Part shown: positions 1 through 28,890 of the stretch, one piece after another
How positions within the stretch are numbered: the stretch's first letter is position 1
Layout: the number at the start of each line of letters is the position of its first letter
Assembly (NCBI GenBank): GCA_964035015.1
Contig: OZ036002.1
Coordinates: 5,240,877 to 5,304,876, forward strand
Length of the DNA stretch: 64,000 nt
From: Corallium rubrum
Lineage: Eukaryota; Cnidaria; Anthozoa; Scleralcyonacea; Coralliidae
Reading direction: 5' to 3'
Notes under the pieces: generated by a model
The model's input: only the letters and a program-made list of their open reading frames with translations
The model's database searches: none
Told to the model about the DNA's origin: nothing
Made by a program: the position numbers and the translations under genes

Positions 1-128
1 AAAATCAACACGCAAATCACAACCATGCAAGAATTCTAAAAGCATTTTATGAGATATTTTTGTTGAGATGTATTACATTCGGATATTCAACAGGTATGAA
101 ACATTGATTGAAATCGAAAACTCTTTTT

Positions 129-6488
<6,360 letters not shown>

Positions 6489-6973
6489 TCAGCGGCAAAA
6501 CTCGACCCAGGACTTCCAAGGATTTCTTTCTGCGCGACCTCGTTCTGCGATAAATAAAAGGTTGACGTAAACGCGCAATAGCCCCATTGATGACACAAAT
6601 AATTTCTAGGAAAAGTTAATGTTATAAACGGGGGAGGTGGTGCAATAAAACTAAATCTGCGCCCAAAATCGGTTGCAGTATCGAGCCTTTCACCCAGCAG
6701 CCTCGCGACTCGTCCCCCTACCACGCAGAAGCAAAGCTTGGGCGTAAATGTGCAATGGCCCTTATTGGTTCCTTATTGGTCACAGTTGATATTGCACAGT
6801 TGATATTGGGTGTGTATCTCTGTTCCACTATATATCTAAATTTTCTTTGATTGTAATTTTTTGTCAAGATTTTTTGGATTTTAATAAATACTTTCGACAA
6901 TAGCGCTCCTGATTTTAAGCTGGGCTAGTCTTGACAAGTTGGCAGTCACGAATTTCTGTGGCAATCGTTCGAA

Positions 6974-7538
6974 CCACTGATCTCTATATAAACTGGATGG
7001 GCCATTGGGCCAGATTTTGCGTGCCATCTGTTGTTTGCTTTACGGCTCTTCCGACTCCCCCGGCACAGCACACATAATATTCCTCCCCTGGTTAATCTGA
7101 CCGTGCTGACGTCAAGATTGCATATGCTGGTCAACTTTAGGATTGGGAACAAGTTCTAAGGCCGCAATGCGTCATATGTTCCACTCGTAAGATGGCGGCG
7201 ACTGCCACGAAATGTTTGACTGCTAGTCATAGGACTCATAGCAGTGGCGGATTACCCAGTAAGCTGAGTAGGCTGAAGCCTACAGGCCCGGGCTTGCAAG
7301 AGGCCCGTAATTTCCAGAGAATGGATTTTTCATTAAGATTAGTCGTTATACGAATATCAGGGCCGTATCGTACACTGCCTCAGAATGCAAGAAATGGCGT
7401 TTCCGAGACTCTAAATTCAAAAAAATTTCCGGAAAATATCGTCATAAAGGCCCGTGAATTTTATTTAGCCTACAGGCCCCGAAACTGGTAATCCGAGTCA
7501 TAGGGAAGGGACCATCCACTTTATTTAGAGATCAGTGG
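6974..7538. repeat. MITE with a second element nested inside
   Basis: Outer ends CCACTGATCTCTATATAAAC and TTTATTTAGAGATCAGTGG are inverted and flanked by TTCGAA on both sides, a likely target-site duplication. Inside, about 7240-7490 is bounded by GTGGCGGATTACCC and GGTAATCCG, with internal GCCTACAGGCCC repeats, which marks a second younger insertion. Confidence 0.7.
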
Positions 7539-7974
7539 TTCGAACTCCCCAAATTAACAAAATAAAAGTTTCATGAGTGTTTGAAGTAATATTTAAAACA
7601 TGAGCAGCAGTGTTTTATCAGATTTAAAAACACGAGGCGAATCTGATAAAACACGTACTGCGAATGTTTTAAATAGCTTCAAAAACGACCCATTTGGTAG
7701 GTTCATTGGCGTAGTAAGTTTGAAAAATAACGTTGTCTAAGCCGAGAAAATAAAATATTTAAGCTAAAGTTTATGTAAATCAGGAGTACCAGCGCACTTC
7801 AATGTAGCTCAACCTGCAGGTAATGATTTCCTTTGTGTTTTCCTCATGAATTATTAATTAATTTTGAAACTTTGTCACGGTATTTTCGGGAAATTATTCA
7901 GAGCGGCTGCCTGAGATAGCGTGACTGCCAACTTGCGATGACTTGTGTTCGCGTTTGATTACAGCTTTTTATTA

Positions 7975-8256
7975 TATAGATGCGAGTGTTTTATTAGAAA
8001 ATATGCCAATGTCGTATTTTCCATATCCTCACTAGTGAAGATATCGATGATGTAATTAAGAATTTTACCTCTTTTGTTGCATTGAATCTATATAATAAAA
8101 AGAACATCACACGCTGGCTTGAAGATATGAATTTTATCTTCTCGCAGTAAAAACGATATTTTACTCATTCGCAACGCTCATCCGTAAAATATTGTTTTCA
8201 CCACTCGAAGATAAAATCCATATCTTCGCACTACCGTGTAATATCCTCTATATATG
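7975..8256 (+). repeat. Dispersed repeat, copy 1 (inverted copy at 37127-37405)
   Basis: About 280 bp with GAAGATATGAATTTTATCTT and CCATATCCTCACTAGTGAAG; it recurs in reverse complement at 37127-37405 with about 90 percent visual similarity. Internal short palindromes suggest a foldback-type element. Confidence 0.75.
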
Positions 8257-8410
8257 TACACAAGATTGAGCTTTTCGCCTAATTTATAACTGATGTTATA
8301 ACATGTTTCGTTTTTAAAAGCTATTGATTTCAACTGCTAAACGCAGACTCCAACCCCAAAACATGGCATAAGATAAACTTTTTGCACAGCATACACCTTC
8401 AAGCTTCACA

Positions 8411-11400
8411 TTATTTCGTGGTTGGTCCCAAGTTCAGTTTCTTCGTTGCCGAAGGCTTCTCTTCATTCGACAAACCATTGAGTAAATCATGCTCCCTCGA
8501 AGCAAGGGAAGACCAGTCAGGTATTGATGGTTCTCGGATAAAGTCTGACCTCGACACTGATCGATCGGCAAGAATTTCTAACGATCCAAAGATAGAACCT
8601 TGGGCAAAAAAAAAAAGTCAAATTAGTGTCGTTTACTTTTAGCAAGTCTGACCGAATTTTATTAACAACTAGCAAGTATACCAAACATATATTTTATGTA
8701 ATATATCATACACTCGGAGGACTGTTTCATCAGGATATCCAAACACCGAGACGTTTGTTGAAAACGTTTTATATATTACAAGCACTTACTGCCAAGCCAT
8801 GCCACACAGTTGGCCTTAACAGGAGTGTCGTGAAGCTTAATAGTCTTGATGCTCAGTCGATTTTGATATTTCGTCGATTGAAGAAGAGAGTGGAGTTCTT
8901 GAAGAAGTCGATGCCTAAGTAAAGTAAGAAAAACATTTATTTATTTAACTTAAGAAATCGCAGCATGCAATTCAGAGTACTTAGTTTGGCTATCAAACTA
9001 AAAATCTTCATAAAAAATGACATGTCATAGTGCTGTGCGCCGGAGGCCGGAGCTCTGCGGGAGCTCCGACGTTTTTTGGTCAGCCGGAGCCGGAGCCGGA
9101 GTTCTTCCAGCTCCGACTGGAAATTCAGAAATAATCAGAATGTTAAGAAATGCATAAACTACTCTAGCAGTTTCCGCAAAGAACACAACACTGACGTTGT
9201 GACATTGTGAGTGAGCGCATGGGGAGCGCAAATGGAGCTGTTGAACGGCAACCAGGCACCTTAACACCAGGGCAAGAACTCACTGCCTACCTGTCTGAAC
9301 CAGTGATACCAGTCAGATCCCAAGACGGCAAAGTTAATGCTCAGGATTTATTGGATTATTGGTATCGTCACGAAAACGAATGACCTGCTTTGATGCGTCT
9401 AGCTCTTTCATATCTTTCTTGTCCACCGTCGTCTGTTACTTCTGAACGAGTCTTTTCGTTGACAGGGAACAACGTCTCAAAGGAGCGTTGCGCACTCCTT
9501 CCAGGCAACATTGGTCACTTAGCGTTCATTAAATTTAATTATAAAAAGTTTTAAAAACCCCTGGCAATTTATACTTTGTATTTTATTATTTGTAGTAGTG
9601 TAACTTTATTCGGTTCTATAAAGTTTTCATCATTCCTGACATTGCTAGTTGTCGCATTGCGTTTGCTTGAGTCGCTTGACAGTTTCGCGGCTTTCACCGG
9701 GAAAAGACCCTGGGGACAAAGTTGAGCCGAATAATATCCGGTTGGACTTTATCCCCAGTTGTGAACCAATTTATCAAAGAAGCCGGAGCCGAATATTTGA
9801 GCTGTAACGCAGCCGGAGCCGGAGCTGAAAAACCGGAGTTTGCACAGCACTAAGTCATGTCATAAACTCACTTGAATCCTGGCGCCATGGAAGTCCCACC
9901 GATAAGAACAATATTTTCTGCCAATGGTTTTCTCGTGTCGATGGGAGACTACACAAAGAGAAATTTGACATTATATATAGTGCGTAGAAGACTGCATAGT
10001 CACAAAGTTGACGTTGCATCAAAATAATCAGTTGCATGAGAAAATCATAAATCCGTCTGTAAAAACAATGTAAAAACAATAGTCCCATGGTCATAGTCCT
10101 ATGAAAAAATAAATAGAAAGAATTCAAACTAAAATTGTTATAATGAACGTACATTAACAATTGCATCTAATAAAAGAGTGGCAACTGATTGTTCTTCTTC
10201 ATCTCCTTCAAATAACGTATCGTAAGCTTGCTCTCTGTAAAATCATCATCAAACTGCATTAGTCAATATACCCCCCCCCCCCCCCCCATTTTAGGCCCTG
10301 TTGGCCTGTTTATATATGAGCTCGACCGGCTATCCGGCCTGACCCAAAACTCCTCCTGTCCACAGTCCACTTGAAGAAAACTAAGCGCCTCACGTTTCTC
10401 TCTAACGAAGGGCCTTCGCTCGAAACGTTGGACTCCTACGTTCTCTGTTTCGGCAGTATATCTAACCTTACTATATTTCGATTGTTGTTTCTACACTGCC
10501 TACGCAGCACGCTACTTTTATTAAGCGCCTATATAACCAGGCGGAAATTTTCCCATATATTGTAATCTGTGTGAGCCGGGCTAGCCCGGTAACTGCGGGT
10601 TGTAAAACAAGCAACGTGAAAAGGTAGTAAACAACGTTTCGACCGAGGCCTTTCATCAGAGTTAACGCTCGAAACGTCAGTATTTAGAAATTAAAACTAT
10701 AATCTTGGCAATTTACCATATTTTCACTTCGCTCTATCAACAGAAATCACACTGTTATGTCATCTGTGTGTCGTCTATCAGTGATACAGACCCACAAAAA
10801 ATTAAATGGAGGTTATAAAAGTTGTAAAATTCAAATAGGACAAAAAAAAAAAAAAACCTGGGTTTCCGGTTTCATGCTGAAAAAAATTAGGTAGGGTAGG
10901 TCGGGCTTTTTTGTTTTGTTTCTTTCTTTTTGTTGCATGGACGAACAATAGGTTTTACCAAACCACAAAACCTATGTTGATTCAATGTAGTCTCATCTTT
11001 ATAATTTTGATTATATATATACTGCACATATTAATTTACAGACATTTATAAGCCGTGTTTATCCCAGGATGCAAATCAAGCTGCAACCCGGCGCAGGCTT
11101 CTCATAATTTCAATAAAAAGATTAGGGTCGGCATTTTACTGGCCAAAAACTAGGTAGGGTCGGGAAACCAGAAACCCAGGTATTTTTTTTTTGGCCTAAG
11201 CTAAATACGACATTATCTTCCACACCTTATCTGTCCTTCCACTCTCAACAGCTTGCCTCCATCCAACGGATAATCTACCGAGTGAACCATTGAAGCAGGC
11301 CTTGTCTCATTTTTTGGAACACTTATCTTTGGACCAACAAAGCAAGTTCGAACTGGAAAAATAACATCAGTGTTTTAAGACGATAAAAGGGTATATTAAT

Positions 11401-14400
11401 AACTATACTATCATCGGCCTTAAAGCTGCCTAAATGAACTTTACTCGATTAAACGCCCGCGTGGCGCTCTTAAACTTTTAGGGTTTGATTGAACTAACCT
11501 TTAATATCTTCTAAAACTGTTTCAGAAAGTTCATCTAAAATTATAAAAAAAGAAACGCGAAAAAAAGACCACATCAACAGTGGATTAAAAAATATATATA
11601 TTATTGTCGATTTCAGCTAGGTTATACTTGAAAAAGCTTTATGGAAAAGGTTTAGGGAAATTCCCAAGTTCATTCATTCATTCCAAAGTTCGCCAGTTCG
11701 TTTTGGAGTACACATTTGATTGGCTACTTGGTTTTGATTAGCCAATCAAATCCGAAGTTCGTTTTGAGCTATAAGCATTTGATTGGCTACTTTGGTTTTG
11801 AGTTTGCCAATCAAATCCGAAGTTCGTTTTGAATTACGTATTTGGTTGGCTACTTGGTTTTGATTAGCCAATCAAATCCGAAGTTCGTTTTGAGCTATAA
11901 GCATTTGATTGGCTACTTGGTTTTGATTAGCCAATCAAATCCGAAGTTCGTTGTGAGCTATAAGCATTTGATTGGCTACTTTGGTTTTGATTAGCCAATC
12001 AAATCCGAAGTTCGTTTTGAATTATGCATTTGATTGGCTACTTGGTTTTGATTAGCCAATCAAATCCGAAGTTCGTTTTGAGCTATAAGCATTTGATTGG
12101 CTACTTGGTTGTTTCGGAACGAACTTCTAAAATGCACTTCCGTCAAAAGTAACCTGAAACCAACAGAAATACCAAGCTACCATATTGTCTCATTGCAGTG
12201 ACTGTCCTAGATGGGATTGGTGCTAGCTTTACCTAGTATCGAAGACAACGGCTTGATCCCAGTACCAATACGAACCAATCCTATCTCCATCAATCGCGAC
12301 TTAAGAAGTCTAAAAAAGGAAAAACAAGGTTTCTGATTAGACAAGGCAGATCTTCACATTTATAAAAACTTGCTAGCATTTCCTATACACTTACTTGTGA
12401 ATGGTCTTAGCTCCAAAAGGGATAAACTGAATGGAATTAATCATTGGAATACCCTCAACAATCTATACATTGTTAAAGATCTGATAACTTTGGCCAGTAG
12501 AAAAATATAGGTCTGGGTTATTACCCAAACATTTCACGCTCAGTCTAGATAATTTATTAATTACAAGATACACAATGATAGTTAGGACTTTGACGCAAAA
12601 CTCGTATTTGAAATTCGTTATTTAAAACCCATTTTTGTTCAGGCAGGCCTAAAAACAATCCTTTTTTTATTTTACTCTGTCTAATGCCAGACGATTTTAC
12701 TTGAGGAAGGAAGAACCAGTGAACACATGTACACAATGTGTACCTATTTTTACCCATTTATTAAAAATTAATGGTAAAAGGATATGGGAAGAACACTTGT
12801 TTCAGAGTAGCCACATTCCATGACCAAGCCAGTTGATATCCCAAGAGTGAACAGTGACATTAAATGACTGGGAGCAAACAGAATAGAAGGCACCTACATG
12901 TACAGCATTACAATTAGGAATCACTTGTAATATTAAATGTACTACAACAACTTGCTTGAACAAAGTTATCGTTAGAGAGTAAAGAGAGTTAAAGCAATCT
13001 AGAGTATATATACTGACAGTATTTCTTCAAATAAGAATTCTTGACTAATTGTACTGGGCATTTAATATTTTTTGGGAAAAATCTTTGTATTGTAGTGTAT
13101 ATACCAAAAAAATACAGCATAAAAGTTGAATATCTTAGGTTTCTTGTACATTCTGCATTTATTATTCAAAGAGAATACTACATGCAATAATATTATGCTA
13201 AGCTCCCATGATAATTATCATCACAGACCTCATAGTCAGATAATCATGATTAATTCTGAGTTCACTACAGCCTTGGTTACTAGGCCTCTCTATTTCAAGA
13301 TAGATCAGGTCAACTGAAATTGTGAGAGGCCCAGCGGGAAATGTTTTTTGGTACCAAAACTGGCCTCAAAATTGAGGATGATCATTATTATGATGGATTC
13401 TCCACTATAGTCCTCTGGCTCTCTCACAATCCCTATTTTGTGATGTCACCAATTTAATGAAGATGAAATGTCAAGAGAAAGAGGTCTAGAAACTAGTCTG
13501 AGTTCACTAGCCAAAATGGAAAAAAATGGATGGTGACAGAAGGGTATAATTTACAATTTTATACCTCAAAATGATGAAATAATACTTTGGCTAATGTCTC
13601 CTTGAATTTTGTAGGCCACAACACAGACTCACAGATGACCACTCTTCTTTCCTTTGGATTTACAAGAAGATGCCTAGTGCAGTAGAAATATTTGGAAAAA
13701 ATTCTGCTCAGCATACCTTTTATTATTGCTAGTTTAAATACATGCAAATGACTAAAAATTTTAGTTGCAAAATATAAAATTCTAGTTGCATTGCAAATGT
13801 ACTGTATTTGTCAAAGTCGGAGCCGAACCTGAAACCTAGGGTCTTTTCCCTACTCCTAGAAAGTGGGGAAGCAAAGAAAAGACCCTGGGTATGAGGTTAG
13901 TTCAAACCCTGTATATTATAACATGGCTATTCTTACCGGAAATAAATAACTTGGAAGAAATCTCTAAGCACCCCATACAGACATTCACTTGGAATATTTT
14001 TAACATTTTTAAGGGAAATTGTTTCTTCAAAGGCCTATAAAATAGACATGTTGGTAAGATATATACATGTAGTACACAAGTACATGTATATAAGTATTAA
14101 AACCCTTTTTTCTATTTCTTATTTTAACCTGTACAGCCATACTTGCAGGCTACATATCTGGAACTCTAGTTCTATTTCTAAGACATTTACATCTAAGTCC
14201 CAAGACATTTATATCTACCGGTAAGGCCCCAAAAATCTGCCATGTCCCATGAAAGCACAGGGCTCCTGGCACTTGCCCAAAGTGTTTAGTTTCCCGTCCA
14301 TCACCCACGTCTCCTAGAAGGGGCTGTGTGATTTGTCCATTATTGACCTTTTGTTTCCATTATTGATTAATCTACCAATAAATTGTTTGCATATCAACGT

Positions 14401-15167
14401 AACATTATTTCAACATAAAATTGTTGCTGCTTAAACTTTTGATATACAACAACTAAGAAAGCAACTTAGTGGGTAATTCTTTGGTATTAACCAAGGGTCT
14501 GGGTACGAGATAAATTGGTATTAACCGTTGTGATTTAAGAAATGTGCGACTGTGCACATTGGCACACATTCGCACTGGAAGTGAGATTTTAGGGATATTA
14601 AATGATGGATAATGACCCACCCACCCACGTGCAATTCTCAGGAAGGGGTGGACGGGAAACTAAAGTCTAATTTGGAGTGGCTTAAGGCAAATAATTGTAA
14701 AGGCACACAGGCCCTTCCCCACCACTAAATTTAGCACTCAATTCATGTAAACTGAATTATTCCTTGCTAAATTTATCAGGGTTTTTACAGAACGAAGCAA
14801 TTCTATGCACTGGCAACTTGGGGGCGTGTTCGTGATCTATTGTGATCTGAACCATGAATTATCTGAAAGTAGAACTAGTGAACTACCGTTATGTACTTAC
14901 TTTGCCATTGACGTTTCTCGTTACAGAGCTAGGAATGATGTGTCTCGGAGAAACCTCACTAGCAAACCCACACCTAAAAGATTCGTTTATTTAGGTTAAA
15001 AGGTTGATCAACTATATATAAATAAAACATGCATACTGTACCTGGACATTCGACAAAATAATCGTTTGGTTGACATAAATATGTACTTACTTTGTATACG
15101 ACTCCCCAATATCTACAATAACTGCAACTTTCTCTCCACCCAGGGCAATTACATCGAATAAAGGCAT
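8411..15167 (-). CDS. ACTR10: Actin-related protein 10 / Arp11, dynactin pointed-end subunit (13 exons)
   Basis: Subunit of the dynactin pointed-end complex, which caps the Arp1 filament and helps cargo binding for cytoplasmic dynein. Exons: 15091-15167, 14901-14973, 13937-14034, 13565-13673, 12786-12893, 12395-12462, 12233-12309, 11499-11534, 11226-11352, 10153-10234, 9872-9948, 8790-8914 and 8411-8598. Together they encode 414 aa (human is 417 by memory). Diagnostic stretches are the N-terminal [20 protein letters not shown], the actin-fold phosphate loop region [70 protein letters not shown] and [20 protein letters not shown]. All introns are GT-AG except intron 5 (12463-12785), which is AT-AG with U12-type signals. 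Introns hold a hAT remnant and a CCAAT-rich minisatellite. Exon 7 is the least conserved and its limits are less sure. Confidence 0.95.
9030..9852 (+). mobile_element. hAT transposon remnant in ACTR10 intron 11
   Basis: Ends TAGTGCTGTGCGC and GCACAGCACTA form short inverted termini. Subterminal repeats of AGCCGGAGCCGGAG occur at both ends. Plus-strand 9268-9556 encodes the C-terminal dimerisation region of hAT transposases: [22 protein letters not shown], then after one in-frame TGA at about 9381, [20 protein letters not shown] and [14 protein letters not shown]. The N-terminal DDE region is absent, so it is a non-autonomous or decayed copy. The right terminus lies about 20 bp from the splice donor of exon 9872-9948. 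A clean 8-bp target duplication is not visible. Confidence 0.75.
10371..10680. repeat. Repeat with GAAGGGCCTTCGCTCGAAACG motif pairs
   Basis: The motif near 10400-10430 (ACGAAGGGCCTTCGCTCGAA) and its partner near 10630-10675 (AACGCTCGAAACGTCAG) belong to a dispersed element also seen at 52380-52470, where the same motif occurs in inverted pairs. A C-homopolymer at 10270-10287 precedes it. Lies in ACTR10 intron 9. Confidence 0.5.
11690..12118. repeat. Minisatellite, ~63-bp unit, with inverted CCAAT boxes
   Basis: About 6.5 tandem copies of a roughly 61-64-bp unit fill most of ACTR10 intron 7. Each unit holds CATTTGATTGGCTACTTGG followed by GATTAGCCAATCAAATCCG, a hairpin with an ATTGGCT/AGCCAAT pair, and then AAGTTCGTTTTGAGCTATAA. 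One unit varies at the arm and spacer. Confidence 0.9.
12463..12785 (-). other. ACTR10: U12-type AT-AG intron (ACTR10 intron 5)
   Basis: Reading the minus strand, the exon ending in codons for ETSVLP is followed directly by ATATCCTTTTAC, the consensus 5' splice site of minor-class AT-AC introns. Near the other end, TCTTTAAC matches the U12 branch-point consensus and lies 10 nt before the AG that opens the exon starting IVEGIP. No GT donor nearby preserves the frame and the conserved protein. Confidence 0.85.
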
Positions 15168-16825
15168 GTTCTAACTGAAAAATATTAAAAAACTAAACTA
15201 TGAAACTGACTTGCATATTGTCATATTTGTACATTACCATCTTACAATTACACGACTTCTTACACTTCACAACTACGGGAGACCGCTGGCCAGTCAAAAA
15301 CTCGACCCAGGTCTTTTTTGGTCTCTCCAAATGATAACCTCCTTGTCTGGATCGTTTTCATTCACGTGATCGGTGGCCCCGTTGGGGTAGTTGAAACAAT
15401 ACGAAACGTTTGAAGAAGAATACAGTATTAGAGCTAAATTTCCATAGGACAAAGATGGTGCACCAATATGGTCGCCATTTCATTGTTTCGGTGCACCAAC
15501 ATGGCCGCCGTGACGTCACATCATGAAAACCAAGAATCATTAGGGCAGTCTGTGGGTTCAAACTCTCCAAAAATTAGGATTAATGGGCGTCGCCACCTAG
15601 GATTTAATGATGAAAAGTGGTTACACTTTATTCCAAGACAATGTTTTCTCCGTTTCGCTTCGGAACAATAATTGGTGCAACCATTTCACGTCATCAAATC
15701 TAAGATGGCGGCGCCCATGCCATTTGTTCAATCATGTGAGAACCCTTTAACGTCTGCCAACCAACCCTCATTATTATACACTCGCAAATAATCGTCCAAT
15801 CAAATATCTACATTAGCGTCACGTGCCAGCCCAACAATGTAGGACAAGTACATATAGGGCAGCAACCTTTGGACAGGTGCACAACGTATATTTACTTGGC
15901 AATTGCACGATTATTTGTTCGATATAATAAATCACCTATTGGATTCACCTTCGCCCGATATGAAAAATATTTAATCCTCAAATTTTAATATTTAATAATA
16001 CTGAATTTTCGAAAATATCATTGAATTTTCGACTTAAATATCTTGCCATATCGGCTTAGACGAATCCAATAAGTTATACTGACGCTGCTTCTAGTTCAAA
16101 CGCGGCTCAAGACGCGATTAGACAATGTTAGAGATTAGACTCCCTTAGTTTCAAACCTTCTTTCGTGTATATTAATTAGTTATATTTCTATAATTGTGAA
16201 TTTGTGATAAACTACCAACGTTAAATTATATTCAAATAAATTACATGTACTCTACATTTTCTACATTATTCAACACACCACGCTGAAAACGAACGACTCT
16301 GTAAAGAAACGGTAGTCATGTTGTTTAGTAGTTGCATAGTATTCTTTTGTATATGCCCAGCAACATGGCTGCCGTGACGTCACGTGAATCCAAATCCAAG
16401 AACAGATCCGACAACTCATAAATGGCTGCCAAATTGATATTCCTTGATATGCATATAAAATTTATATGCCCAGTGACCTTGATTTCATGTGGAAAAATTA
16501 AGAAAAATTGTGCTCTAAACAAAGTCATCTTTATGACAATTTATATGCATAAGATGACTTTCCCTGACAATTTCCTTTTTTCTCAGGCTGTGATCAGTGA
16601 ACTTCATTCTGTTCATATCTGGAACACCAACTTCGCTTATTAACAGGCTTCAAAAGTGAAGCCAAGATTTCGTATCTATCACGTCGATTTCAGTTCCTTA
16701 CGCCGTCCTGACACCAGACCGTAGGAGACAGTTTGTAGGATGAAGTGACGTAATACGATTTTTACGGTCGTTTGCACCCAAGTGGAAACACTGCCCCTCA
16801 AAACATGTTCAAAACATGTTCAAAA

Positions 16826-17345
16826 GTTAAAGTGCTTATATCATTTGTGGGGTTTTAACGTATTTGAATAGAGCAAAAAAGCTAGTTAATAAGTTACTTT
16901 GCCGTTTTTGATATACTTTAATTGTTTCTGAGATAGAAGCCTTTAAACATGCCAATTTCGGCTTTTCGCCAAAAATTTCCGTCGTGCATTTTTAAGCACG
17001 GGGGCCTGGGACTCAGGAACCTAAGCCGAGCGTCTTCTTAGTTGGAACTCTCGTGCGTACTGGAAAACGCGTGTGAGCTCGACACTTCGATTTTCAGTCA
17101 AATATATGTGTTTTTGTGAATCAATAAGCTGAAACGCAGTTGTTTTGGATTGACTCGTTCCTGAGTCCGAGGCCCCCCAAGGTGTTAAAATGAACGACGG
17201 AAATTCTTGAGAATTGGCATGTTCAGAAGTCAATATGTCAGGAACTATTTGACTAAATCTAAAACGGCAAAATAACTTAGTAACTGATTTTTTCTGCTCT
17301 ATTTAAATACGTTAAAACCCCACAAGTGATATAAGAACTTTAACC
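16826..17345. repeat. MITE, TTAAAGTGC family, long arms
   Basis: Left TTAAAGTGCTTATATCA and right TGATATAAGAACTTTAA ends belong to the family seen at 291-626. Arms of about 190-200 bp pair across a centre near 17030-17150 that contains GCCTGGGACTCAGGAACC and its inverted partner. TA-rich, non-coding. Confidence 0.8.
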
Positions 17346-17572
17346 GTTTTGAAATTGACATCGTGGGATTGGCAAGACGTGATTGGCTAAGAGCACAAAC
17401 ATGTACGTATCGAAGGGAAACATAATAAGGAAAACTTTTATGTTTGACGTTGACATATAACATGTTTTGACGGGCTGTGTTTCCACTTAGGTGCAAGCGA
17501 CTGTATAGCGTTCAAAATATATAGAGAATAAAGTCCACTGCTTGCCGAATGGGTCTGAGTGCGGGTGTTGCT

Positions 17573-17876
17573 ATCACAGACCTATATATAACTGGACTGA
17601 AGGTGAACCAAAAAGTGACCGAACAAAAATGGCGAAAATATGGTTCCTTTCTGTCATGACAATGACCGGTGACCTTATTCTGCACAATATGTTTGACTGT
17701 AAGCTCAGTCGCGCCTGCCGTCCGATCAATCCAGTTAGAAATCCAGTAATCAAGAAAAGATCAGCGGTTATTATTGTAGAAGAAATCATCCATAATTAAG
17801 GTGCCATTTTGGATCGATCGCTCTGTCATTGATATAGGGCACCCGCAGTCCAGTTATATATAGGTCAGTGGTCGAC
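17573..17876. repeat. MITE with TIR GACCTATATATAACTGGACTG-like ends
   Basis: Ends CCTATATATAACTGGACTG (left) and CAGTCCAGTTATATATAGG (right) are exact inverted copies. The same termini occur in the element at 55405-55837. Confidence 0.85.
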
Positions 17877-17935
17877 ATGTACAGGTTTGGCCTCAAAGCT
17901 AAGAGCGGCAAGCACTACTTTCATTTGTCTTTCGT

Positions 17936-28284
<10,349 letters not shown>

Positions 28285-28769
28285 AATCGAGCTTCGCGCT
28301 GGCGTTCGGTCCACTTGGTCTCGCTGTTTACTTCCGAGTTCAAGGCAGTGTCGACTATTTCCGCTTCGAATTCCGGTCGTTGAATGGACTATCGACACTC
28401 CAGAAATGCGTCGTTAAATTTCACGGGTGTTCGGAGCGGCCTGATTGCACATCGAAACAATTGAATACTTTTTTTGTGGTCAGATCACTACGCGTTCGAT
28501 TTGTTCCGAATAATTCGAGCGTCGCGTGACTAAGAATGCGAGCACAGCAGGTGTCCCACGATGAGATGTTCGATTACTGCCTTTATGTATATACGATTGC
28601 ATACAGCATGTTCATTACGACCGTGTACATTATTGATGCGAGATTGAAGATAAGAAACATTTCCTGCGCGGAATTAATAATCGGGGCCCTAAAGGCACGA
28701 TTTTGATTTCAACCCACTTCAACCTTGTTGGGCGATCGGCGACAATCGATGGGGCCAATCGAACTGTCA

Positions 28770-28890
28770 GCCCGTGTGTGCTGTTAGCGCGCTGAGGATG
28801 GGTTCAGTGTTGTTAGAACTCATGTGAGTAGAGTTCTTGGTTTTCTCGTGTGCTTCGGAGGTTTTCCTCCCTCCGCAAAATCAACTTTAG
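28770..28890 (-). repeat. SINE-like family, copy 2 (reverse)
   Basis: Carries GAACTCATGTGAGTAGAGTT and GGTTTTCCTCCCTCCGCAAA, the reverse complement of the module at 33190-33250 and 62585-62660. Confidence 0.65.

Larger units (their letters stand above)
15168..17935. other. Intergenic ACTR10-RBKS, repeat-rich
   Basis: Holds the ACTR10 upstream region, a repeat at 15340-15750 with ATGGTCGCCATTTCATTG and GTGCACCAACATGGCCGCCG segments shared with 55650-55826, and two MITEs (16826-17345, 17573-17876). No gene recognised. The 85- and 71-codon frames near 17542-17799 lie inside a MITE. Confidence 0.6.

Noticed and set aside
11690-12118. CRISPR-like regularly spaced repeats
   Set aside because: The units are contiguous tandem copies without unique spacers, in an intron of a eukaryotic gene.
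15168-17935. Possible gene between ACTR10 and RBKS
   Set aside because: All frames are short and fall in MITEs; no conserved motif or splice series.
28285-28398. Upstream in-frame start for RBKS at 28398
   Set aside because: The extra 38 residues have no counterpart in the family, while the ATG at 28284 gives the expected start; it remains possible as an alternative.
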